Assembly: GCA_938022935.1 (NCBI GenBank)
Contig: CALIHL010000008.1
Coordinates: 1-39,946 of the forward strand
DNA length: 39,946 bases
Reading direction: 5' to 3'
From: an uncultured Saprospiraceae bacterium
GTDB lineage: Bacteria; Bacteroidota; Bacteroidia; Chitinophagales; Saprospiraceae
A program made the position numbers and the translations under genes. The notes beneath the pieces are model-generated. The model ran no database searches. It worked only from the letters and a program-made list of their open reading frames with translations, and had not been told where the DNA came from. Positions 17,525 through 26,549 of the stretch are shown piece after piece; the first letter of the stretch is position 1; each line of letters starts with the position of its first letter.

Positions 17525-18021
17525 ATCTTTTTCGATTTAATTTTTCTCAACTTCATTTTGAGAGAATCACTTTTACTCATCGGTTCTTTTTCTCCAGCAC
17601 TAATCTTTGCATGAGATTGATTATATCTCGCATAGCTTTGTTTTATTCCTTCTGGGTTGTCTACTACCACTACCTTTAAAATATCAGAGTGCGTAGGTCC
17701 TTCACCAGTTTCTACAGTTGCTTCATGGATAATAAAATCACCAACCTCCGATGGCATGAGATAGTACTCATAGGTTGACGATTGTGTGACAGAACCATTA
17801 ATCATACTAAACTGATTAGAAACATTAGGTCCACCTACAATATCAAATCCTTCAAAATCTGGCGGCACAAAGACACCTTGCATATTTTCAAAAGTATACT
17901 TAACACCCAATGGATTACCAAAGTATAGTGTATCGGTAGTTACTTCAACCTTGAAAACTACTTCTTGTGCCGAAACCAAACCAGACAGTCCTAAGAGTAC
18001 AAAAAACACGAGCTTTTTCAT
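17521..18021 (-). CDS. Short BatD-like secreted protein (single repeat)
   Basis: A 166-residue protein with a signal peptide (MKKLVFFVLLGLSGLVSAQ) and a single BatD-type beta domain. The block FEGFDIVGGPNVSNQFSMI lines up with FSGFQVVGGPSRSQMRSNV at the start of the following batD gene, and the domain spacing matches, so the two look like tandem relatives. The C-terminal 30 residues are highly basic (KLRKIKSKKI) and there is no membrane helix, unlike full BatD. Its ATG overlaps the batC stop by one base (TAATG) and its own stop overlaps batD by four, so translation is probably coupled. It may be a soluble partner that binds the same periplasmic surface; that is inference. Confidence 0.8.
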   Translation of the reverse strand: MKKLVFFVLLGLSGLVSAQEVVFKVEVTTDTLYFGNPLGVKYTFENMQGVFVPPDFEGFDIVGGPNVSNQFSMINGSVTQSSTYEYYLMPSEVGDFIIHEATVETGEGPTHSDILKVVVVDNPEGIKQSYARYNQSHAKISAGEKEPMSKSDSLKMKLRKIKSKKI

Positions 18022-18779
18022 TACCAGTCTTTTTTAGGTTTCTTCTTATTCCCAAATGACTTTCTTAACTTCTCCTGAACGTTCTTCTCTTCGTTCTCTA
18101 TAACCTGAAGCAACTTTTCTGCATCCTCTTTACTTAACTCTTGTGCTTCTTCTGGTGCAGCGGATTCTTCATCTTCTTGATTGTCTATCTCAGATTCTGA
18201 TTGTTGCTGATTTTCTTGCTCTTGCTCACCTTCGCCCTCTTGCGGTTGTTGCTCTTGGTTCTCTTGTTGATTTTCTTCGCCTTCTTGTGGCTGATCACTT
18301 TGTTGCTGTTGCTCCTGCTGCTGTTGTTCTTTGCGCATCAGTTTAGCAAGATACAAGTTCTGTCTTGTATCATCATCAGTGGGATCTATGAGTACGGCTT
18401 CTTTATAAGATTCTATCGCATCTTCGAGCTGCCCACTTTGTAATTGGGCGTTTCCAAGATTGAACATGGCTTCCGCACGATCTTGATTATCTGGCAAAGT
18501 ACTTACCGAAGCCTTATAGTGCTCTACTGCTTCTTCGTATCGCTCTTGCTGATAGACAGTATTCCCTAGGTTAAAAGAACCTTTGGCATTGGGCTCTGTG
18601 CTGGTTGCTTTCCTGTAGCTTTCTTCAGCTGCGTCATAGCGTTCTTGCTTATAAGCCTTATCCCCTTGACGCAGATGTTTGTGAGCAGATTGTGCTGACA
18701 TAGATATAACAGACATGCTCATTATGAGGCTGATTACAATTCTTCTATTCACTATCATATCGTCAAATTTATAACGCAT
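18021..18779 (-). CDS. batC: BatC, TPR protein with Gln/Glu-rich tail
   Basis: The 252-residue protein has a hydrophobic N-terminal signal or anchor and about three tetratricopeptide repeats (GDKAYKQERYDAAEESYRKA, GNTVYQQERYEEAVEHYKAS, GNAQLQSGQLEDAIESYKEA). A region made almost only of Gln and Glu follows (residues about 153-210), then a charged C-terminus ending KKKPKKDW. TPR modules suggest a scaffold role between the vWA proteins and BatD. The ATG at 18779 is used, but Met8 (18758) starts a cleaner signal sequence. A TAnnTTTG-like box (TAAATTTG, 18764-18771) lies between the two starts and could be an internal promoter. The gene lies 19 bases after batB. Confidence 0.87.
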   Translation of the reverse strand: MRYKFDDMIVNRRIVISLIMSMSVISMSAQSAHKHLRQGDKAYKQERYDAAEESYRKATSTEPNAKGSFNLGNTVYQQERYEEAVEHYKASVSTLPDNQDRAEAMFNLGNAQLQSGQLEDAIESYKEAVLIDPTDDDTRQNLYLAKLMRKEQQQQEQQQQSDQPQEGEENQQENQEQQPQEGEGEQEQENQQQSESEIDNQEDEESAAPEEAQELSKEDAEKLLQVIENEEKNVQEKLRKSFGNKKKPKKDW

Positions 18780-18798
18780 TTGCTTTTATCGCAAGCCA

Positions 18799-19815
18799 TC
18801 AGGCTATGCTTTCTATTTCTATATCCTTTCTATCTGGTATCAAAAACTGTATCAACAACAAGAGCAGACCAGCTCCAATCAGATACTGGAAGTAACTATT
18901 ATAATCTGTGAATGCTCGTTGCTCTACTTCTTCTTTTTCCAATTTATCAATCTCACTTTTTATCGAAGTGATGATAGAGTTGCCCTCTCCTATCAAGTAA
19001 GACGTACCTCCTCCTGATTGAGCAAGGCTTTTTATAAGTTCTTGATTTAGACGACTTGTCACGGGGTTTCCCTTTTCGTCTCTTTTGTACTGCTCTCCAG
19101 CTTGTGTACGATAAGGCACAAGGGCTCCCTCAGAAGTTCCTACTCCGATGGTGTATAATTTCAATCCATTTGCGGCAGCGTCACTGGCGGCAGCGACGGC
19201 TTCATCATCATGGCTTTCTCCGTCAGTGATGATGATCATTGCTCGCTGGCTTGTCTTCTTTTGTTCAAAAGATCGCAGCGCAAGATTGATTGCTTCACTT
19301 ATAGCTGTGCCCTGGGTACCTGCTTGATTAGTATTGGCGCTGGATACAAATAACTCAGCTGCAGAATAATCACTCGACAATGGCATTTGTAAGTAAGCAT
19401 TGCCTGCAAATAAAATCAGCCCCAGTCGATTGCCACGCAAAGCACGAACGATATTTTGAGTCAACCTTTTCGCTCGTTCCATCCTGTTAGGTGAGATATC
19501 CGTAGCCATCATACTTTGAGAGATATCCAAAGCAATGAAGACATCAGAACTCTTAGCCATAACCTTCTCCTTCTTACTACCCCATTGCGGATTGGCTAAC
19601 GCAAGAACAAAACTTAACAATGCAACCGTGATCAAACCCATCTTTATATGGCTTCGCTTTGGTGCTTCACCATCTATGAGTTTTTGCAAAAGCTCATGGT
19701 TACCAAGATGATCTCTTTGTCCTTGTCGATACTTCAGATATACCAGATACACAATCACCAACACTGGAATCATCCAGAGCCATATAAGGTGCGACATGTA
19801 TTCGAATCTAAACAT
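18799..19815 (-). CDS. batB: BatB, membrane-anchored von Willebrand A protein
   Basis: The 338-residue protein has two N-terminal membrane helices (residues about 9-26 and 60-78), a vWA domain with a metal-ion-dependent adhesion site, and a C-terminal helix near 312-330. The metal site reads DISQSM (D-x-S-x-S), SSD in the middle and ITDGES for the distal Asp, so metal binding should be intact. Bat vWA proteins project into the periplasm and are held to work with MoxR; BatB is told from BatA by its place and by the GQRDHLGNHELLQKL-like membrane-proximal segment. It follows batA by 13 bases. Confidence 0.88.
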   Translation of the reverse strand: MFRFEYMSHLIWLWMIPVLVIVYLVYLKYRQGQRDHLGNHELLQKLIDGEAPKRSHIKMGLITVALLSFVLALANPQWGSKKEKVMAKSSDVFIALDISQSMMATDISPNRMERAKRLTQNIVRALRGNRLGLILFAGNAYLQMPLSSDYSAAELFVSSANTNQAGTQGTAISEAINLALRSFEQKKTSQRAMIIITDGESHDDEAVAAASDAAANGLKLYTIGVGTSEGALVPYRTQAGEQYKRDEKGNPVTSRLNQELIKSLAQSGGGTSYLIGEGNSIITSIKSEIDKLEKEEVEQRAFTDYNSYFQYLIGAGLLLLLIQFLIPDRKDIEIESIA

Positions 19816-19828
19816 CTTTTATAATCTC

Positions 19829-20836
19829 TTAAGGTATCGTTTTAAAAATACTCATGCGGAGTAGCACTTCTAAAAAGAACAACAGCATCGCTCCTAACAA
19901 AAACGGTCTATACTCTTCGCTATAACGCTTGAATGTTGTGATCTCCATCTCTGTTTTCTCCAGCGCATCGATCTCCGTGTAGATCGCTTGAAGACTTTCT
20001 TCATCGGTAGCGCGATAATACTTCCCACCTGTTGACTCTGCTATCTGGGTGAGTAGTTGCTCATCAATATTGACATTAACCATACGATACAGATACTCGC
20101 CATTGCCCCTGCGAGATTGAGGCGTTAGTGCACGACCTCGTGATCCTACACCGATGGTATAAACTTTCGTTCCCATCTCTTTTGCAATTTCAGCTGCGGT
20201 CATCGGCTTGATGTATCCACTGTTATTTACACCATCTGTTAGCAGGATAACTACTTTACTTTTTGCCTCACTATCCTTTACTCTATTGACAGATGAAGCA
20301 AGCCCCATACCGATCGCTGTACCATCTTCTAGTATGCCACACTGTAGTCCATCAAGAAAATCTTTTACAACTCTATGATCTGTCGTCAGCGGACATTGTG
20401 TATAACTCTCCGCAGCAAATACCACTAACGCAATACGATCATAAATCCGCTTATCTATAAATGACTTAGCTACTTCTTTGCTTACGCTAAATCTATCAGG
20501 TTTAAAATCTTGCGACAACATACTACTGCTGACATCCATTGCAATCACGATATCAATCCCTTCTGCTTTTACTTCTTCTTCTTTCAATGAAAGCTGTGGT
20601 CTTGCCAATGCTATGATCAACCCAACCAATGACAACAAACTTAGAATAGGAAGAAATGGATATATCCTGCTTCTCAGAGAACGCAACTCCCGTATAGGTT
20701 TAGTTGACGAAATCGTCATAAAGACTTGCTGATCTCTCAATCTTTTGAGATACCAAAACACAGCCAGTGGCACCAACAAGAGCAGGTACAACCACCAAGG
20801 GTTTACAAATTCTAAACTTTGAAACCAATTAATCAT
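19829..20836 (-). CDS. batA: BatA, membrane-anchored von Willebrand A protein
   Basis: The 335-residue protein has the same layout as BatB. Helices lie at about 12-29 and 59-78, then a vWA domain with the metal site DVSSSM, Thr in CPLTTDH and Asp in LLTDGVNNSG, and a final helix near 310-327. The block ALARPQ just before the vWA domain is typical of aerotolerance BatA. It would sit in the inner membrane with the vWA domain outside the cytoplasm. The gene overlaps the upstream 368-residue membrane protein gene by four bases, which points to coupled translation. BatA and BatB are side-by-side paralogues, as in Bacteroides. Confidence 0.9.
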   Translation of the reverse strand: MINWFQSLEFVNPWWLYLLLLVPLAVFWYLKRLRDQQVFMTISSTKPIRELRSLRSRIYPFLPILSLLSLVGLIIALARPQLSLKEEEVKAEGIDIVIAMDVSSSMLSQDFKPDRFSVSKEVAKSFIDKRIYDRIALVVFAAESYTQCPLTTDHRVVKDFLDGLQCGILEDGTAIGMGLASSVNRVKDSEAKSKVVILLTDGVNNSGYIKPMTAAEIAKEMGTKVYTIGVGSRGRALTPQSRRGNGEYLYRMVNVNIDEQLLTQIAESTGGKYYRATDEESLQAIYTEIDALEKTEMEITTFKRYSEEYRPFLLGAMLLFFLEVLLRMSIFKTIP

Positions 20837-21939
20837 AGCTCACTTTGATTATCGATTTCATCTAATAGATCGTCGTCCTTCAACACTACCTGCTTTGTAT
20901 CATCAGCAGTTCTTTCTACAAAAGATTCTGCTTCGGTCATGAAAGACTCGTGTAAGTTTTCATCTGGTTTTGCTTTTGCAAATTTTACCAAATCCGCAAC
21001 TTGTAATATCCTCTTTAGAGATATCACATCATCATTACTCTGTAACTCTTCAGATAAGTTTTTTACAATCTCATCCGTCGTTGACTCTAATGCCGATATA
21101 TCATACCGCCCTTCTAAGTATTCTCTGATGATATAAGTTAATTCTGACTGATACGTCTTTATATCACCTTGCTGCCAGAGTTGTTTTCCTTTTAAGTCCG
21201 ATAGTTTCTTAAGTGCTATCTGATGCGAAGGAACAAATACATCTGGGACGACAACTTCGGCTTGTCTTAATTCTCTGTTTTTATAATACTTTGTATACCA
21301 CCAATAGATTAATCCTAAAACAAGTGCTAATCCTATAATTATAAAGTAGATCAGAAAATCGGATAGATTAGTAGCTTCTTCTTTGATCGTTTTAATCGGT
21401 GCAACCTTCAAAGAGTCCTGCACAGGCGGTAAGCCTCCCGGCGGCGCTACGAACAGTTGCATCTGGCTTTCATTGATCGCTTGATCTTGTTGGCCATCTT
21501 TGGTATAAAGTACCGCAGGATACAACATGACATTTGGGCCTGGATCCCACATCCTAATTGAAAAAGTTTGCTCCAGTATCATTTGAGATCCAATACTTGT
21601 AGTATCCCAAGTCAATTCTCCACCTGCAAAGAGACCATCGTCATTAGCATCTTCCCAGCCGCCAAATGATAATATTTCAAAATCTGCAATAGCAGGTATA
21701 ACCGGTTGAGTTGTATCGACATTAGCCTTTGCAGTCTGCAGACCACTATAGATAGAATCCAAAAAATATCCAGTGACAGCAAGCACATTTGCTCCTTTTT
21801 CTACTTCCACACTTAAGGTCATATCAACAGCATCACCTATGACAACAGTATCAGTTGCAAACCCTCCAAGCACCTCCACTTGACTATATGAAAGATAACC
21901 AATCATTAGAAAAAAGAAAACAAAAAAGTATCTCGTCAT
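20833..21939 (-). CDS. Bat-operon membrane protein with periplasmic beta domain
   Basis: The 368-residue protein starts with a signal peptide (MTRYFFVFFFLMIGYLSYSQ). A beta-rich periplasmic domain of about 170 residues follows, then one membrane helix (about 196-215, FLIYFIIIGLALVLGLIYWW) and a cytoplasmic part with conserved blocks IALKKLSDLKGKQLWQQGD and YQSELTYIIREYLEGRYDI. That cytoplasmic pattern is like DUF4381-type proteins and like the tail of BatD, found next to MoxR/DUF58 genes. It overlaps both neighbours by four bases. I give no gene symbol, because naming of this Bat component is not uniform. Probable role: link between the ATPase side and the outer vWA proteins. Confidence 0.82.
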   Translation of the reverse strand: MTRYFFVFFFLMIGYLSYSQVEVLGGFATDTVVIGDAVDMTLSVEVEKGANVLAVTGYFLDSIYSGLQTAKANVDTTQPVIPAIADFEILSFGGWEDANDDGLFAGGELTWDTTSIGSQMILEQTFSIRMWDPGPNVMLYPAVLYTKDGQQDQAINESQMQLFVAPPGGLPPVQDSLKVAPIKTIKEEATNLSDFLIYFIIIGLALVLGLIYWWYTKYYKNRELRQAEVVVPDVFVPSHQIALKKLSDLKGKQLWQQGDIKTYQSELTYIIREYLEGRYDISALESTTDEIVKNLSEELQSNDDVISLKRILQVADLVKFAKAKPDENLHESFMTEAESFVERTADDTKQVVLKDDDLLDEIDNQSEL

Positions 21940-22811
21940 CTCTTATGTCTGTTTTTAAAAAAGTACATAAGATTCTTAACGTAGTCTTCTTTGGTATTGA
22001 TCGTTAGTATCGAAGCACCACTTCTTTGGAAGGCACTTCTAAAATATGATGTGTGTTCAGAAAAGTGAGCAGCATACTTATCTCTTAGCTTCTTAGATGA
22101 TGTATCTATTAGTTGCTTTTCTCCGGTCTCAGCATCAGAGACTTTTATAAGACCAACATTAGGCAATTCGGATTCTAAATCATCGTATACTCTCACACCA
22201 ATGATATCGTGCTTTCTTGCCGCTATCTTCAACACAGTATCATAACCATCATCCATAAAGTCAGAAAGCAAAAACGCGATACTTCTTTTCTTGATGACAC
22301 TGTTAAGATACTTCAGTGCTTCTCCGACATTAGTTCCTTGTCCATCTGGCTTGAAGTAGATAAGTTCTCTGATGATCCTAAGGATGTGATTACGACCTTT
22401 TTTTGGCGGTATGTATTTTTCTACTTTATCTGTAAAAAGTATAGCCCCCACTTTATCATGATTAGTCAAAGCTGAGAATCCAAGTGTTGCACAGAGTTCT
22501 GTGTTGATCTCACTTTTAAATTGATTGACTGTGCCAAAGAATGAAGACTTGCTCATATCTACCAAGAACACAACCGTTAGCTCACGTTCTTCTTCAAATA
22601 CTTTAACATGTGGATCTCCACTTCGTGCGGTTACATTCCAATCTATATTTCTGATATCATCACCATAGTGATAATCTCTCACCTCACTGAATGACATCCC
22701 ACGTCCTTTGAAGGCACTACTATACTCCCCAGAGAAAAGATGTTTACTGAGCTCTTTTGTTTTGATCTCTATCTTTCTAACTTTCTTAAGTATCTCAGCC
22801 GTTGTACTCAT
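21936..22811 (-). CDS. DUF58 protein (vWA-like, MoxR-associated)
   Basis: The 291-residue soluble protein has the DUF58 signature region: GRGMSFSEVRDYHYGDDIR followed by NIDWNVTARSGDPHVKVFEE, then a vWA-like core starting VVFLVDMSKSSFFG. The metal-site pattern D-x-S-x-S is kept as DMSKS. No membrane helix is present, so it should act in the cytoplasm beside the MoxR ATPase. DUF58 genes are nearly always next to moxR; here they are parted by one unrelated secreted-protein gene, whose stop lies one base before this start. The last four bases overlap the next membrane protein gene. Confidence 0.9.
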   Translation of the reverse strand: MSTTAEILKKVRKIEIKTKELSKHLFSGEYSSAFKGRGMSFSEVRDYHYGDDIRNIDWNVTARSGDPHVKVFEEERELTVVFLVDMSKSSFFGTVNQFKSEINTELCATLGFSALTNHDKVGAILFTDKVEKYIPPKKGRNHILRIIRELIYFKPDGQGTNVGEALKYLNSVIKKRSIAFLLSDFMDDGYDTVLKIAARKHDIIGVRVYDDLESELPNVGLIKVSDAETGEKQLIDTSSKKLRDKYAAHFSEHTSYFRSAFQRSGASILTINTKEDYVKNLMYFFKNRHKR

Positions 22812-22812
22812 A

Positions 22813-24063
22813 CTAAGCTCTCTCTTTTATAAAGTTAGAAAGTGATTTGTCATCTATAAAGCCTGATATCTCTTCATAAGGAATCAAGATATGTCTTCGA
22901 CCATATATAAAGTTATAGTCAGTAAAGAACACGATGCCTTGCTCTGTCAAGTTGTAATAAGAAAAAGGTGTATCCTTTAGCAACCTCCTAATCACAGGTG
23001 CCTCCTTCGCAACGATAGCTCGCTTTTGGTTTTCCAATAATGATTTAAGGAAATATGAGAAATTAAAGTCTTTCCTCCATATCTCTCTTATTTTATAGAA
23101 CTTCTTCTTGTTACGGTCAAAAGTAAAAGTCGTTGTTGATGTCCGGGGCTCTGTTGTGCTATGGAAAGTCAGATAACCGCTGACAATGTCTTCTGTAACC
23201 AGCGAGATAAAAAAGTCACCAACAGCTTTGTTCGCAAGCCGATCCCCAGGCTCCCACTCGCCATCTTCTTCAAGCGTAGGAAGTGCCTTTTTATATTTAC
23301 TCAGTTGTTGATCAATAATTTCTTCTATATAAGTATCAAATTGACTTACCCCTAAATAAGGATATCTATAATTGTAAAAGTGATCAAACTGATGACCACT
23401 TCGATTTTTGATCGTTATACTTTCTTTATATTCATATAGTTCACTTCCTATGCTGACGATTCTATCAGATATAGACATATCTTCTTTTTCGCCATCGGGC
23501 TTTTGATAGATACATGCATATGGAGGTGTCGGGCAGGTGTAATCACACCACTTGAGCAATTCGTCGTCGTTCGACAATTTTACTGATTCGTTATCTGCCC
23601 ATAACATCAATTGATTTGTATTGCCTTCTTTCTTGGTCTGGTATACTTTCACTTCTCCGGAACGGTTCGTTTTTTCCGCTCCAGTTAAACTGTAGCTTTT
23701 TGTATAATTATAATTGGACCAGTCGAGATTATACTTACCAGCATCACGAGCACCAGAGATGATACCGGATACTCGGGCATGTTCATCAAACTCATAAAAC
23801 GTCATGATAGAATCAGAACACTCACCTTCAAGTAAGATGGGCTCGAGGTCACTTAGCTCTAAGACTCCATTACAATCAGCAGCACCTTCAGTAAATAATA
23901 GTTGAAAAGGCATGGTTTGATCAAAATATCCAGTCACTCTTGTCATCTCTCCATTCAAACCGTTAGCAAGGTCATTGCGTAGATTTTCTGGAGAACGATC
24001 TTGGCCCGTAAGCGTACCACTCATAGCTACAATTAGAAAAAGGATAATTAATTGACTCTTCAC
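22813..24063 (-). CDS. Secreted protein, DUF3298-like C-terminal half, inserted in the bat operon
   Basis: The 416-residue protein has a signal peptide (MKSQLIILFLIVAMSGTLTGQ). The first half is unrecognised, with a Cys-rich cluster WCDYTCPTPPYACIY (Cys173, Cys177, Cys184) and Cys64 and Cys82, which may form disulfides. The second half, from about residue 215, resembles the DUF3298/RsiV C-terminal fold: a long helix ending in QLSKYKK, a strand-rich section, FYKIREIW, and the closing block LTEQGIVFFTDYNFIYGRRH with IPYEEISGFI. That match is by pattern only and the usual GGAH motif is absent. It sits 12 bases after moxR and one base before DUF58, so it is built into the operon. This gene is not part of the bat set as I know it. 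Confidence 0.75.
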   Translation of the reverse strand: MKSQLIILFLIVAMSGTLTGQDRSPENLRNDLANGLNGEMTRVTGYFDQTMPFQLLFTEGAADCNGVLELSDLEPILLEGECSDSIMTFYEFDEHARVSGIISGARDAGKYNLDWSNYNYTKSYSLTGAEKTNRSGEVKVYQTKKEGNTNQLMLWADNESVKLSNDDELLKWCDYTCPTPPYACIYQKPDGEKEDMSISDRIVSIGSELYEYKESITIKNRSGHQFDHFYNYRYPYLGVSQFDTYIEEIIDQQLSKYKKALPTLEEDGEWEPGDRLANKAVGDFFISLVTEDIVSGYLTFHSTTEPRTSTTTFTFDRNKKKFYKIREIWRKDFNFSYFLKSLLENQKRAIVAKEAPVIRRLLKDTPFSYYNLTEQGIVFFTDYNFIYGRRHILIPYEEISGFIDDKSLSNFIKERA

Positions 24064-24075
24064 CAGCTACTTCGC

Positions 24076-25074
24076 TTATGGTACTTCTACTCTATTTAAG
24101 ATCTGAGCTATAATATCTTCTTGGTTGATATTTTCAGCTTCAGCTTCATATGTGATACCGATCCTATGTCTCATCACATCAGAACAAACATTGCGTACAT
24201 CATCAGGGATGACATAACCTCTTCGCTGTATAAAAGCGTATGCTCTTGAAGCCAGTGCAAGGTTTATACTCGCTCTTGGAGATCCACCATAGCTGATCAA
24301 ACCATCTAAAGATTCTAAGCCATAATCTTTAGGATTTCTGGAAGCAAAGACGATATCAATGATATACTGCTCTACTTTCTCATCCATGTAGATACTTCTG
24401 ACCAGCTTCCTTGCCTTCATTATTTTATCCTGATCGACAACAGGATTGATCTTCTGGCTTATAGATCCTGATATGTTTCTTCTTACGATCTCAAGTTCAT
24501 CCTCTTTGGTTGGATAACCAATATTGACCTTGAGCATAAATCTATCTGTCTGCGCTTCTGGAAGCGGATAAGTTCCTTCTTGCTCGATTGGGTTCTGTGT
24601 GGCTAGTACCAAAAATGGCTCGTCTAATCTGAAGGTCTCTTTACCAATTGTTACCTGTCTTTCCTGCATCGCTTCGAGGAGTGCACTTTGCACCTTTGCT
24701 GGGGCACGGTTAATCTCATCTGCCAAGATGAAATTAGAAAATATCGGCCCTTTACGCACGCTGAACTCATTGGACTTCTGATTATAAATCATCGTACCTA
24801 AGATATCAGCCGGCAACAAATCAGGTGTAAACTGTATCCTGCTATATGAAGCGTTGATGATAGACGACAAGGTTTTGATCGCCAACGTCTTGGCCAATCC
24901 AGGTAGTCCTTCTAAGAGAACGTGACCATTAGATAATAGTCCGAGCAGTAAACGCTGAATCATATTGTCTTGGCCGACGATCACTTTTGCTGCTTCTCTC
25001 TGTATGTCATCCAGAAAGGCACTGTCTATCTGGATTTGCTGATTAAGTGCTTCTATATCTACAGCTGCTTGCAT
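24076..25074 (-). CDS. moxR: MoxR-family AAA+ ATPase
   Basis: The 332-residue cytoplasmic ATPase has Walker A EGLPGLAKT (residues 55-63), Walker B with ILADEINRAPAKVQSALLEA, sensor 1 ATQNPIEQEGTYPLPEAQ and arginine-finger region QTDRFMLKV. The C-terminal helical lid has RASINLALASRAYAF. MoxR proteins act as chaperone-like partners of vWA proteins. Being first in the bat operon, it would remodel or activate BatA/BatB and DUF58. Upstream (25075-25183) there is no gene and no full promoter match, and a 109-base gap parts it from the lipoprotein genes. Confidence 0.93.
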   Translation of the reverse strand: MQAAVDIEALNQQIQIDSAFLDDIQREAAKVIVGQDNMIQRLLLGLLSNGHVLLEGLPGLAKTLAIKTLSSIINASYSRIQFTPDLLPADILGTMIYNQKSNEFSVRKGPIFSNFILADEINRAPAKVQSALLEAMQERQVTIGKETFRLDEPFLVLATQNPIEQEGTYPLPEAQTDRFMLKVNIGYPTKEDELEIVRRNISGSISQKINPVVDQDKIMKARKLVRSIYMDEKVEQYIIDIVFASRNPKDYGLESLDGLISYGGSPRASINLALASRAYAFIQRRGYVIPDDVRNVCSDVMRHRIGITYEAEAENINQEDIIAQILNRVEVP

Positions 25075-25183
25075 ATGTTGATTTGTTTGTAAAGCTTATT
25101 ATTGGATCTCAGACTGAGCATGCAAAAATTGCAAATTATCCGAGAAGAAAACGAAGATAAGAATACTATCTTTTGCCAGACAC

Positions 25184-25507
25184 CTAGTCAATGATAGGTT
25201 TAACAGTTTGTTTAGAATTTACGACAGTGCTATCTGTACTGATATAGTCTGGTTTAGGCGGTACAAAGGGTCGATAAAGCGAATCCTTCAGTGGGTTGAT
25301 CTGCATCAGGCTGATCAAGGAGTCCGCTATCACCTCTGCTTCTACTTCTGCCTCCCTATCACATATCTGGTTTTGCTCCTTAATGAAGATGGCCATCTGT
25401 CGCTCATATTCCTGAATAACAAGCTGATTATACTCCTCCTCAGAGATACCACAGCCACAGATCGCTATCGCTATCCATATACTCGATATATACTGCCACT
25501 TACTCAC
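25184..25507 (-). CDS. Small lipoprotein, unknown function
   Basis: The 107-residue product starts with a hydrophobic segment ending in a lipobox (IAICGC) about 20 residues in, so it is probably a lipoprotein. The mature part is acidic and helical (EEEYNQLVIQEYERQM, then a Glu-rich stretch) and ends in a Pro-rich tail (RPFVPPKPDYIS). I do not recognise a family. The start overlaps the upstream small lipoprotein gene by eight bases, which supports it being a real gene of the lptB chain rather than a chance frame. It could assist outer-membrane assembly, by position only. Confidence 0.65.
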   Translation of the reverse strand: MSKWQYISSIWIAIAICGCGISEEEYNQLVIQEYERQMAIFIKEQNQICDREAEVEAEVIADSLISLMQINPLKDSLYRPFVPPKPDYISTDSTVVNSKQTVKPIID

Positions 25508-25808
25508 CAGTGATGTTTTTGATGCTTTTTTGTTCCAAGATGACTAACGAATCAACCTTTATTTTGATCAAGCCATCCCTTCTTAAGATGCATAAACTAT
25601 CCAACTCTTTCTTCATGACCCTACGGTTACGAGCAAACATCGTATCAGCACTATATTGGATATCGGGTGGAAGGATATTTACCACATTCCCTTTGCCGCC
25701 ACAAGAACTTATAAAGCTTATACATAGGGCAAAAAACAGGAAACATACGATCCCTATAAAACCAGAGATCCTTACATCTTGGCCACTTCGAGTTCTAACC
25801 AAAGTCAA
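25500..25808 (-). CDS. Small lipoprotein (possible LptC-like position), unknown function
   Basis: The 102-residue product has an N-terminal basic segment, a hydrophobic helix ([17 protein letters not shown]) and a lipobox ending at SSCGG (Cys36). The mature part is about 65 residues with [18 protein letters not shown] and a long Lys/Leu-rich helix. The start at 25808 overlaps the end of lptB by 14 bases; no later Met precedes the lipobox. Bacteroidetes loci of this type often carry an LptC/DUF-type small membrane-attached protein beside lptB, but this one is too short to assign. No enzyme motif is present. Confidence 0.65.
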   Translation of the reverse strand: MTLVRTRSGQDVRISGFIGIVCFLFFALCISFISSCGGKGNVVNILPPDIQYSADTMFARNRRVMKKELDSLCILRRDGLIKIKVDSLVILEQKSIKNITGE

Positions 25809-26538
25809 TTACTTTTTTTCTTAGCTCAAAGTTCTGACCCAGATAAACTCTTCTTACCATCTCATCGGCAGCAAGCTCTTCAGCCGAGCCATCCATCAGG
25901 ATATTACCTTCAAACATCAAGTAAGCCCTATCGATGATACTTAAGGTCTCTTGTACATTGTGATCGGTGATCAAGATACCTATGTCCTTCATCTTGAGGC
26001 GCGCTACGATCTGCTGGATATCTTCAACAGCGATTGGGTCAATCCCAGCGAATGGTTCGTCCAACAAGATGAACTTTGGATCACTCGCAAGTGCCCGTGC
26101 GATCTCTGTTCGTCGACGCTCTCCTCCAGATAGAGAATTACCAAGGTTCTTTCTCACCTTCTCCAAGCCAAACTCACGGATGAGTTCTTCTTTCTTATCT
26201 TTTTGCTCCACCTTACTGAGCTTTGTCATTTCAAGGACAGCCTTGAGATTATCTTCTACAGATAGCTTCCTAAAGACTGATGCTTCTTGAGGGAGGTAGC
26301 CGATACCCCGGCGAGCGCGCTTGTACATCGCCATCTTAGTAATATCAGTATCGTCGAGGTAGACAGCGCCTGATTCCGGCTGGACAAAGCCAACCGTCAT
26401 ATAAAACGTAGTCGTCTTACCTGCACCATTAGGGCCTAACAATCCAACGATCTCTCCTTGGCCTACTTGAACAGACACTTCTTTGACGACCTGGCGGCCG
26501 CCATAGCTTTTTATAAGATTGTCAGTACGTAGTACCAT
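25795..26538 (-). CDS. lptB: LPS export ABC transporter ATP-binding protein
   Basis: The 247-residue ATPase has Walker A GPNGAGKT (35-42), the ABC signature LSGGE (136-140), Walker B FILLDE (156-161) and the switch His193 (TDHN). The Q-loop [12 protein letters not shown] and the block [13 protein letters not shown] are diagnostic for LptB. It would power the inner-membrane LptFG complex that extracts lipopolysaccharide. It follows the Ig-like lipoprotein gene by 11 bases and overlaps the next gene. LptF/G are not in this window, so the partner genes must lie elsewhere. Confidence 0.93.
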   Translation of the reverse strand: MVLRTDNLIKSYGGRQVVKEVSVQVGQGEIVGLLGPNGAGKTTTFYMTVGFVQPESGAVYLDDTDITKMAMYKRARRGIGYLPQEASVFRKLSVEDNLKAVLEMTKLSKVEQKDKKEELIREFGLEKVRKNLGNSLSGGERRRTEIARALASDPKFILLDEPFAGIDPIAVEDIQQIVARLKMKDIGILITDHNVQETLSIIDRAYLMFEGNILMDGSAEELAADEMVRRVYLGQNFELRKKVIDFG

Positions 26539-26549
26539 AGTTAGGTTTC

